From positions 1 through 7,140 of the forward strand of contig JACFNS010000130.1 in the NCBI GenBank assembly GCA_019454705.1: a DNA stretch of 7,140 nt. Direction: 5' to 3'. Source of the DNA: Taibaiella sp. GTDB taxonomy: Bacteria; Bacteroidota; Bacteroidia; Chitinophagales; Chitinophagaceae. The notes under the pieces are model-generated. The model did not search any database and had not been told where the DNA came from. It was given only the letters and a program-made list of their open reading frames with translations. Made by a program: the position numbers and the translations under genes. This document shows positions 1 to 5,458 of this stretch, piece by piece. The first letter of the stretch is position 1; each line of letters begins with the position of its first letter.

Positions 1-249
1 AATAGTGTACATCCCAATCCGGCTAGCCAGTCTTTCACAATCGACCTGGACATGACAAACAGCCACAATGTAATAATTCGTGTGCTGGATATCACGGGAC
101 GTACAGTACTTACACAAAACAGGGGTAAATTATCTGCCGGCCAGCACCTGATGAGGTTGGATACAGATCAATTACAGACAGGGCTTTATATCTACCAGGT
201 TAACATAGATGGTGACGTAAAATCAGGTAAGATTTCAATATCAAAATAA
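1..249 (+). CDS. Secreted protein, C-terminal fragment with T9SS type A sorting domain (5' truncated)
   Basis: The frame is open from the first base of the window, so the gene begins upstream; the ATG at 52 is an internal methionine, not the start. The 82 visible residues open with VHPNPAS, the usual PNP motif at the start of a T9SS type A sorting domain. They continue with the typical beta-strand pattern: a VLDITGR segment (compare the common V.D..G+), LSAG, LQTGLYIYQV and a closing KISISK. In this family the domain directs passage through the type IX secretion system across the outer membrane and is usually cleaved off, with the protein released or anchored to lipopolysaccharide. The function of the cargo cannot be told because the rest lies outside the window. 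The stop TAA at 247-249 is followed within about 20 nt by a terminator, so this is the last gene of its transcript. Confidence 0.9.
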   Translation, partial: NSVHPNPASQSFTIDLDMTNSHNVIIRVLDITGRTVLTQNRGKLSAGQHLMRLDTDQLQTGLYIYQVNIDGDVKSGKISISK

Positions 250-270
250 GCATAACGAAGTTTTATATCA

Positions 271-310
271 AAAAGAGGCTGTCTCATGAGAGACGGCCTC
301 TTTTGTTTTT
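271..310 (+). terminator. Intrinsic terminator after the first T9SS cargo gene
   Basis: A 15-bp stem pairs 271-285 (AAAAGAGGCTGTCTC) with 290-304 (GAGACGGCCTCTTTT) around an ATGA tetraloop; the only irregularity is one U-G pair (280/295). The 3' arm runs into a TTTTGTTTTT tract. The A-tract on the 5' side makes it symmetrical, so it could also stop transcription on the other strand. Confidence 0.9.
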
Positions 311-344
311 ATTATAATAGCTATCCCCGTCTTACAAAGGACAG

Positions 345-368
345 GACGCGATATGATAATATCGTGTT
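345..368. repeat. Short inverted repeat / hairpin without U-tract
   Basis: ACGCGATAT (346-354) and ATATCGTGT (359-367) pair around a GATA loop with one G-U pair at 348/365; a further G-U at 345/368 can extend it. No T-run follows directly, so it does not look like a terminator. It sits in the 230-bp non-coding stretch between the first terminator and the 541 gene and could be an operator or a transcript hairpin. Chance is possible in such AT-rich DNA. Confidence 0.35.
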
Positions 369-420
369 ATACATATTTAATAATAATATAATGTGTATTT
401 TTTAAAAATGCTACTCGTTG

Positions 421-452
421 AATGAAAACGCAAATTCATTTAATGAAAATGC
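421..452. repeat. Three alternating AATGAA/TTCATT half-sites, possible operator
   Basis: AATGAAAACGC (421-431) recurs as AATGAAAATGC (442-452) with one mismatch, exactly 21 bp apart, about two helical turns. Between them an inverted copy TTCATT (435-440) forms a 13-bp dyad TTCATTtAATGAA (435-447) with the second half-site. The set lies about 90-120 bp upstream of the 541 start codon and upstream of the candidate promoter at 493-500, a position fitting an activator or repressor site. No regulator can be named from the sequence. Confidence 0.35.
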
Positions 453-492
453 TGTTTCGTATGATGTGACACAATGCAATATGTTAATCACC

Positions 493-500
493 TACCTTTC
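493..500 (+). promoter_or_regulatory. Weak candidate -7 element for the 541-3771 operon
   Basis: TACCTTTC matches the Bacteroidota primary-sigma -7 consensus TAnnTTTG at five of its six fixed positions. Transcription from it would leave a leader of roughly 30-35 nt before the ATG at 541, a plausible length. No TTTG or TTG box is visible 17-23 nt upstream, so a -33 element is missing; this could mean dependence on an activator, an alternative sigma factor, or that the site is not real. Confidence 0.3.
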
Positions 501-540
501 TGTTCATAAGTTCATTTCTTAACACTAAAACAATTTAATT

Positions 541-1398
541 ATGAAAACTGGAAGTAACCTCCTTAACTGGAAAATGAAATCATTATTGTTAGCATGCATC
601 GTACTTTTGAATACTCAGTTTGCAAATGCGCAGTGGCCGCATGTATGGGATGCCTCAGGGACAAGCACATATACACTTACTGGTCGCGTAGGTATCGGTA
701 CCGGAGTTACTGATGCATCACTTGATATTAATACGACATCACCCAATTATGCCCCCGAGGGAGTGTCTTTACGAATTTACAACAGCAGATGCCAAAATTG
801 TGTATTTAATACTCCTCAGGGTTGGGTTCCTCCGGTACCTAATATTATGGAAGTATTTTCAAGAGGCTATCATATATCGGGCGGTGTCGGAGAAGAAAAT
901 GTATACGACCCCGTTGATCTAAACCACCCTCACTTTGTAATATCAAAGAGCGGCAAGGTAGGCATCAACGTACAACCGGATGAAAATTTTGATTTTAAGC
1001 TAAATGTTGAGGGCCGTTCCAATTTTACTGATAAGGTGGTAATTGGCGACAGGTTTTTAAACCATAACAACACAGTTCCGGGTAACGAGTTTAAGCTGTA
1101 TGTAGAACAAGGTATCCTTACAGAAATGGTTAGGGTGGAGCTAAAAAACCTGTGGCCGGATTATGTTTTCAACGATGACTACAAACTACAACCCTTGTCA
1201 GACGTCGAAAAGTATATTCAGGAAAACAAACACCTTCCCGGGGTTCCCTCTGCAAGTGAAGTGAGCGCACAGGGTATTGATTTGGGAAAGATGGATGCAA
1301 CTCTTCTGCAAAAGATTGAAGAACTGACGCTGCATATGATTGAACTGAAAAAAGAAAATGAATCTTTGCGCACCCGTGTAGAACAATTAGAGAAATAA
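541..1398 (+). CDS. Exported fibre-like protein with S74-like C-terminal domain and coiled coil
   Basis: This 285-residue protein starts with a signal peptide: KMKSLLLACIVLL followed by a cleavage site FANA|QW after Ala30. Translation could also begin at Met12, but the ATG at 541 fits the leader better. Two modules resemble the VGIGT...LDI repeat of Bacteroidota fibre-type proteins: GRVGIGT near 48-54, and SGKVGIN with KLNVEG near 137-158. A third partial copy, KLYVEQGILTEMV (185-197), leads into the C-terminal domain WPDYVF (205-210), YKLQPLSDVEKYI (214-226), KHLPGVPSASEV (230-241) and GIDLGKMD (245-252). That domain is widespread at the ends of Bacteroidota surface proteins and recalls the peptidase S74 (endosialidase) intramolecular chaperone; this link is from memory and tentative. 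Residues 255-285 form a likely coiled coil, suggesting a multimer, perhaps a trimer. A CQNC motif (84-87) holds the only cysteines of the mature protein and could form a disulfide or bind metal. No T9SS sorting domain is present, so its route past the periplasm is unclear. It lies 30 nt before the protease gene with no terminator between. Confidence 0.85.
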   Translation: MKTGSNLLNWKMKSLLLACIVLLNTQFANAQWPHVWDASGTSTYTLTGRVGIGTGVTDASLDINTTSPNYAPEGVSLRIYNSRCQNCVFNTPQGWVPPVPNIMEVFSRGYHISGGVGEENVYDPVDLNHPHFVISKSGKVGINVQPDENFDFKLNVEGRSNFTDKVVIGDRFLNHNNTVPGNEFKLYVEQGILTEMVRVELKNLWPDYVFNDDYKLQPLSDVEKYIQENKHLPGVPSASEVSAQGIDLGKMDATLLQKIEELTLHMIELKKENESLRTRVEQLEK

Positions 1399-1428
1399 CC
1401 ATTGATAACCTTTTAAAAACAAACTACT

Positions 1429-3771
1429 ATGTTACGATACATATTCATGTTTGTTTTGGTCATAACAATGGTTAAAACAAACGCACAGACGTATATTAAT
1501 TATCGGGTAAATGACGAGAGCTTTAGTTCTCGGGAAAGTGACGATGTCATGATGATATTTTTGACTGATGTTGAAGATTTAACTGCACACGACAACCTTA
1601 GAGCAAAAATTGCTAACGACAACGACTTTGAAATGTATGAAATGGGAGGAGAGGTCTATGTCATCAGGAGGAAATCAGGAAGCAGTCTTTCGAAATCGAC
1701 CGCTCTTAGCAGCTACATCAATGAGTCTTATGTCAGGTATGCAGCATTTGCCATAGATGGTGGCGGTGACAACTATTGTGCTTTTACAAACGAAATATTG
1801 GTAAAAGCCAAACAGGGCGTGACATTGACAGACATTGTGGATGTCGTTGGCCAGCATGGCTATTTGGAAATTGAACCACTCGCGTATTCAGAAGATGTGT
1901 TTCATGTCGTTTTCCCTAAGTCCGTAAGCACTAACGATATCATTGATGACTTGTACGCGACAGATATTTTTGATTTTGTTGAGCATAATTTATTTTTCCA
2001 TGTACAGCATGGTGCCACATGCAATACAACTTCGCTGGCCCACAATTGTGTTCCGCTAGGCAACCTCAGAAACGACCCATCAATCAATGCTCAATGGGCC
2101 CTTGAAAATGACGGCACCAGTATTTATGCAGGAACCGCCGGTTCTGACATAAACATATGCCACGCATGGGACGTATATGCACCATATAATAATCACTATA
2201 CGCCGGATGGCGACAATGTTATTGTAGCAGTGATAGACGACGGAGTAGACGCATCCCATCCTGACCTTGCCGGTAACATGTTAAGAGACGTCAACGGGAA
2301 TGTGATTGGATTTGACATTTCAGGCAATTTTGGTCCCGCCCCCCAACAATGTCCCGATGCCGGATGCCCAAATACATATAGTTCTCACGGTACTAACTGT
2401 GCGGGTATTATTGCAGCTGAACAAAATAACTCTGTTGGTATTTCCGGAGTAGCCTACAACAGTAAAATAATGCCAATTCGGGCTTGGGTCGTTGCCAATT
2501 CGGGTATCATTTATACAACATCTTGGATGACGGTTGCATTTAATACCGCAGTAGCCAACGATGCGGATGTAATTAATTTTTCGTTTGCGTACTATCCGGG
2601 CACTCCACTTGACTTTTTTCCGAGTGTCTCATTGGCTTTTGACAATGCAGTCAACAATGCAGCAACAAACGGCAAAAATGGTAAGGGTTGTGTAATTGTA
2701 GCTGGATCAGGTAATGATAACTTGAGCAATATTAGCTATCCGGCTTCCAATACCAATGTAATAGCTGTAGGTGGAATGAGCATGTGCAGTGAACGTAAAT
2801 CGCCAACTTCTTGCGATATTCAACCATGGGGGGCAAATTACGGTACGGGTTTGGCTGTACCAGGATTGAATATTAACACTTCGGGTGTGTTGTCTGTTGT
2901 TGCTCCGGCAGTGGATGTACTTACGACTTCTTTCTTCAGTCCGGGGGGTATGCACTCATATCACGCTATGGACGGTACCTCGGCCTCTGCCCCGCTCGTT
3001 GCAGGTACTGCTGCCCTCATGTTAGGGGCAAATCCTTGCCTTACCGCATCGGAAGTAAAAACTATGATAGAGATGACTGCTCATAAAATAACAGGATATA
3101 GCTATTCCACATATTATCCGCACGGATACTGGAATAGTGAAGTCGGTTTTGGCAGGTTAAACGCTGGTGATGCAGTAAAGAGGGTACTCAATATCTATAA
3201 ACAAACGGAGGCTGAATCGGGAGTACAGACTTATATGAGTCCCAATAACATATTTGCGGGTAGAAACTGGCCCCAAAGTATGTCGTGTAAAATCCCCGGA
3301 GGATATTGGGTTAATCCGGGAGTCGATATTACTTTCCTTGCAGACAAGACCATTTTCCTGAGCGAAGGGTTTCATGCCTATGCTGGTAGTAAATTTCTGG
3401 CAAGTATAGACAACAACTGCGACCCGGCTGACCACCATTACAAACCCGGCAAAAAGGACAAAAACGAAATCAACCCATCCGGCAAACAGCCCATCCTCAG
3501 CAGCAGTGATAACCTGCTGCATGGTATCAAGGTTTATCCTAATCCGGCTAAGGAAACAATCAATATAGAATTTATGCTGGAGGGTGATGCTGACGTATCA
3601 TTTACTATGCTGAACATGTTGGGTCAGAAAATGAAAGAAACTGAAACAACCGGCCTGGCTAAAGGCATGCAAAAACAGCAAATATCACTGCAGGGGCTGA
3701 CGCCCGGTGTCTATTTTGTGGGTATAAAAACACCCGCTGGTTATAGCCAGTTCAGGTTTATCAAAGAATAA
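1429..3771 (+). CDS. Secreted S8 family (subtilisin/kexin-type) serine protease with T9SS sorting domain
   Basis: This 780-residue extracellular endopeptidase has a signal peptide with likely cleavage KTNA|Q after Ala19. A propeptide of about 180 residues follows, expected to fold and inhibit the enzyme until removed; its second half (about 119-190) has the NEILVKAK...VEHN pattern of S8 pro-regions. The catalytic domain spans about 210-575: Asp270 in AVIDDGVD, His320 in SSHGTNCAG, oxyanion Asn429 in GSGN and Ser518 in DGTSASAP, so it should be active. DDG, HGTxCAG with Cys324, EQNN and GVAYNSKI are closer to kexin/furin-type sequences than to classical subtilisins. Thirteen cysteines include close pairs 198/207, 308/313 and 453/462, suggesting disulfides. 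Residues about 628-664 (VDITF, IFLSEGFHAYAGSKF, then Cys664) resemble the 3-coathanger stack domain of Bacteroidota exoproteins. A Lys- and Ser-rich linker leads to the T9SS type A sorting domain (699-780), starting VYPNPAKE and ending QFRFIKE. No Shine-Dalgarno precedes the start, and the gene is probably co-transcribed with the fibre-like gene. Substrate unknown. Confidence 0.93.
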   Translation: MLRYIFMFVLVITMVKTNAQTYINYRVNDESFSSRESDDVMMIFLTDVEDLTAHDNLRAKIANDNDFEMYEMGGEVYVIRRKSGSSLSKSTALSSYINESYVRYAAFAIDGGGDNYCAFTNEILVKAKQGVTLTDIVDVVGQHGYLEIEPLAYSEDVFHVVFPKSVSTNDIIDDLYATDIFDFVEHNLFFHVQHGATCNTTSLAHNCVPLGNLRNDPSINAQWALENDGTSIYAGTAGSDINICHAWDVYAPYNNHYTPDGDNVIVAVIDDGVDASHPDLAGNMLRDVNGNVIGFDISGNFGPAPQQCPDAGCPNTYSSHGTNCAGIIAAEQNNSVGISGVAYNSKIMPIRAWVVANSGIIYTTSWMTVAFNTAVANDADVINFSFAYYPGTPLDFFPSVSLAFDNAVNNAATNGKNGKGCVIVAGSGNDNLSNISYPASNTNVIAVGGMSMCSERKSPTSCDIQPWGANYGTGLAVPGLNINTSGVLSVVAPAVDVLTTSFFSPGGMHSYHAMDGTSASAPLVAGTAALMLGANPCLTASEVKTMIEMTAHKITGYSYSTYYPHGYWNSEVGFGRLNAGDAVKRVLNIYKQTEAESGVQTYMSPNNIFAGRNWPQSMSCKIPGGYWVNPGVDITFLADKTIFLSEGFHAYAGSKFLASIDNNCDPADHHYKPGKKDKNEINPSGKQPILSSSDNLLHGIKVYPNPAKETINIEFMLEGDADVSFTMLNMLGQKMKETETTGLAKGMQKQQISLQGLTPGVYFVGIKTPAGYSQFRFIKE

Positions 3772-3788
3772 TTCAAAAAGAATAATGT

Positions 3789-3824
3789 AAAATTAAGCCG
3801 CTGATTTCAGCGGCTTAATTTTTT
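3789..3824 (+). terminator. Intrinsic terminator after the protease gene
   Basis: A perfect stem pairs 3789-3804 (AAAATTAAGCCGCTGA) with 3807-3822, closing on a TT core (effectively an ATTT tetraloop), and merges into a TTTTTT run at 3819-3824. It starts 17 nt after the TAA stop and marks the end of the 541-3771 transcript. The preceding A-tract makes it potentially bidirectional. Confidence 0.92.
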
Positions 3825-3853
3825 GCTATTTACATATTATTTTAGTATTTTTG
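3822..3853 (+). promoter_or_regulatory. Bacteroidota-type promoter candidate directly at the protease terminator
   Basis: TTTG (3822-3825) and TATTTTTG (3846-3853) match the -33 TTTG and -7 TAnnTTTG boxes in full, with a 20-nt spacer inside the range usual for Flavobacterium and Bacteroides. The -33 box overlaps the terminator's U-tract. A start at about 3858-3861 would give a transcript through the otherwise gene-free gap, either a non-coding RNA or a long leader of the lipoprotein gene at 4195. The AT-rich context raises the chance of a random match. Confidence 0.45.
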
Positions 3854-3943
3854 TTGTATATGTACATGCAAAAACCAATTATCACAATGTATCCATACCC
3901 GCAACAAATTATCAATCACAGTTACCTAACGACGAGCCACGGA

Positions 3944-3987
3944 TTTTTGTTTCCAAAAATTTTATTCCAAAAATAAGGAAACAAAAA
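3944..3987. repeat. Perfect 11-bp inverted repeat in the gap, possible RNA hairpin
   Basis: TTTTTGTTTCC (3944-3954) is perfectly complementary to GGAAACAAAAA (3977-3987). Inside the 22-nt interval, TTATT (3962-3966) can pair with AATAA (3972-3976) and stack straight onto the outer stem, leaving a 7-nt bulge and a CCAAA loop. It is not followed by a T-run, so it is not a terminator. An imperfect copy of the 3' arm, GGAACAAAA, follows at 3988-3996. It would lie about 85 nt into a transcript starting near 3859. Confidence 0.5.
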
Positions 3988-4135
3988 GGAACAAAACGAG
4001 ATAACATACTATATGAATATAGGTTATGTATTGTCTGTAATAAATATATGACATGGAAAATGTTCCCAACACGGCTGATTATGCACAAAATATCCGGCAT
4101 ATTGCCATCAAACTATCAAATTCTCAGTATATCGG

Positions 4136-4163
4136 TTTGTTTACCTCTATTATTTTATCTTTG
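4136..4163 (+). promoter_or_regulatory. Promoter candidate for the lipoprotein gene
   Basis: TATCTTTG (4156-4163) is a full match to the Bacteroidota -7 box TAnnTTTG, and a TTTG box lies at 4136-4139. The 16-nt spacer is a little shorter than the usual 17-23. Transcription would begin around 4168-4171 and give a leader of about 25 nt before the ATG at 4195, which supports that start codon and argues against a protein gene running to 4173. Confidence 0.5.
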
Positions 4164-4194
4164 TTCGCTTTAGGGAATTAATACCTGTACCATA

Positions 4195-5280
4195 ATGAGA
4201 TTATTATTAACCGCAATAGGTTGTTTTTTGATACTGGGGCTACATAGCTGCTCCGAAGATTTTACTGTGGCAGCGCCTTACAAGCAGGTAACAGTAGTGG
4301 GGGGTATATTGGATATGAAGGATACTGCACACTACATCCGCATACAAAAAGCTTTTATGGATGAGAATAAGAGCGCCATCCAGATGTCGAAGGAGCCGGA
4401 TAGTAGTTTTTATAGTTCGTTGGTAGTAAAGCTGTATGAATATAACTCAGATCAGACAACAGTGCTGGATGTCATTGATCTGTACCGGGTAGATATGAGC
4501 GCGGAGGGTTATCCCAAGGATAATCCGATTAATGACCAGCAATTTTTTTCTTCTCCCAGCTATGCCTACAAATTTGTAAAAAATGACCTTAGCCCCCGTT
4601 TGTGGTACAGGCTTACGATTCATAACAGTAATACCGGTCGTACAGATACATCAGGTTTCATTGGGGTTGTCAACAGCGACTCTAACCGTGTCAATGATGG
4701 TTTCTTCATACCTGAATTTCAATTGGCTGATTACCAGGTAGATTTTTCCCGAACTACCCCCACTTCTCAATATAAAGTTTCTCCTTATCTGCCGCGTAAT
4801 GCACGCATGATGGAGGGGTATATCCGTTTTCACTATGTAGAAAGAAATGTTACCACAAGCGCCAAGTCGCGCAAATATGTTGACTACGCATTTGATAATG
4901 AACTTTCCCTGACTAATCCGGGCATCAGGGCTGAATTGGCTACACTTAATGCCAATATTTATGCCTTTTTGAATTCTTCCATAGGTGCTGCTCCGCCCAA
5001 TGTAGAGCGCCTAATGGATAGCTGTGATATTTTTGTTTATGCTGCCAGCCCCGAAGTGTATTATTACTCACTTATTAACCTGGGGCAGACAGGAGGTATC
5101 ACCAGTGATAATATCCAGCCAAACTACACCAACTTTACAGGTAATGATGTGATAGGCGTATTAGGTTCCAGGGGGATGAGGGCGTACTACGGGGCTGCAA
5201 TATCTAAAATCACGCTTGACTCTTTAAGGGAAAGCAAAATTACAGAGTCGCTGCGTATTACAGGCGTGTCTGAAGATTGA
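4195..5280 (+). CDS. Putative lipoprotein of a Bacteroidota-specific family
   Basis: This 361-residue protein begins with a lipoprotein signal: a hydrophobic stretch LLLTAIGCFLILGL and a lipobox LHSC, with Cys19 the probable lipidated residue. It should sit in the inner or outer membrane facing the periplasm, or on the surface. After the signal comes a beta-rich segment, QVTVVGGILDMKDTAHYIRI (31-50), then QKAFMDEN. This resembles a common Bacteroidota lipoprotein family I remember with a VVYGLLN..DT.HYI+I.KAFL signature. The late segment NYTNF...GVLGSR...KITLDSL also fits that family. Its layout recalls DUF4249, usually found with TonB-dependent receptors, but I cannot confirm membership and no receptor gene is adjacent here. 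No catalytic motif is visible and the function is unknown. No Shine-Dalgarno precedes the ATG, as is usual in Bacteroidota. A terminator after the stop and a promoter candidate upstream suggest it is transcribed alone. Confidence 0.85.
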   Translation: MRLLLTAIGCFLILGLHSCSEDFTVAAPYKQVTVVGGILDMKDTAHYIRIQKAFMDENKSAIQMSKEPDSSFYSSLVVKLYEYNSDQTTVLDVIDLYRVDMSAEGYPKDNPINDQQFFSSPSYAYKFVKNDLSPRLWYRLTIHNSNTGRTDTSGFIGVVNSDSNRVNDGFFIPEFQLADYQVDFSRTTPTSQYKVSPYLPRNARMMEGYIRFHYVERNVTTSAKSRKYVDYAFDNELSLTNPGIRAELATLNANIYAFLNSSIGAAPPNVERLMDSCDIFVYAASPEVYYYSLINLGQTGGITSDNIQPNYTNFTGNDVIGVLGSRGMRAYYGAAISKITLDSLRESKITESLRITGVSED

Positions 5281-5306
5281 CAATATAACATAGGAATAAT
5301 ATTTAT

Positions 5307-5343
5307 AATGCCTTTATGTACCAACATGAAGGCATTTTTATTT
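5307..5343 (+). terminator. Intrinsic terminator after the lipoprotein gene
   Basis: A 13-bp stem pairs 5307-5319 (AATGCCTTTATGT) with 5324-5336 (ACATGAAGGCATT) around an ACCA tetraloop, with a single U-G pair (5315/5328). It runs into TTTTT at 5335-5339 and a further TTT at 5341-5343. It starts 26 nt after the TGA stop and separates the lipoprotein gene from dnaK. Confidence 0.88.
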
Positions 5344-5444
5344 CATATTGACAGTATGGCTGACATTATTGCCGAAACTAAGGGAATGGCATATTGATTG
5401 ACATAAGGAGAGTAAGCTTAAAGCTGAAATTACTAATTACTAAT

Positions 5445-5450
5445 AAGGAA
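5445..5450 (+). promoter_or_regulatory. Shine-Dalgarno sequence of dnaK
   Basis: AAGGAA lies 8 nt before the ATG at 5459, an ideal distance. It supports this start, as does an in-frame TAA at 5444-5446 that rules out a longer N-terminus. The other three start codons in the window have no such site. An even better AAGGAGA at 5405-5411 has no start codon at suitable distance. Confidence 0.65.
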
Positions 5451-5458
5451 AATATATT

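Larger units (their letters stand above)
3825..4194. other. AT-rich gap without a credible gene
   Basis: About 370 bp between the protease terminator and the lipoprotein gene. A + strand frame stays open for 116 codons (3823-4173), but it begins with TTG inside the terminator U-tract, has no ribosome binding site, an irregular composition and no recognisable motif, so I do not call it a gene. The stretch does hold two promoter-like sites (3822-3853, 4136-4163), an inverted repeat (3944-3987) and a tandem TTCCAAAAAT (3951-3960 and 3965-3974). It may be regulatory, the site of a small RNA, or the remains of a decayed gene. Confidence 0.6.

Noticed and set aside
52..249. ATG at 52 as the start of a small 65-residue protein
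   Set aside because: The frame is open to the window edge and the upstream residues VHPNPAS belong to the T9SS sorting domain, so the ATG is internal.
713..922. 69-codon open frame overlapping the fibre-like gene in another frame
   Set aside because: It lies fully inside a well-supported gene and has no motif or start signal.
2707..3522. Open frames on the - strand opposite the protease (82 and 121 codons)
   Set aside because: They oppose the catalytic, coathanger-like and sorting-domain regions, which are clearly coding on the + strand; no family features.
3823..4173. 116-codon open frame in the gap on the + strand
   Set aside because: It starts at a TTG inside the terminator U-tract, has no ribosome binding site or family motif, and overlaps the promoter candidate of the next gene. 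The AT-rich composition does not look coding.
5344..5403. Two TTGACA hexamers as sigma-70 type -35 boxes for dnaK
   Set aside because: No TATAAT-like hexamer lies 16-18 nt downstream of either, and the Bacteroidota primary sigma factor does not use these boxes.
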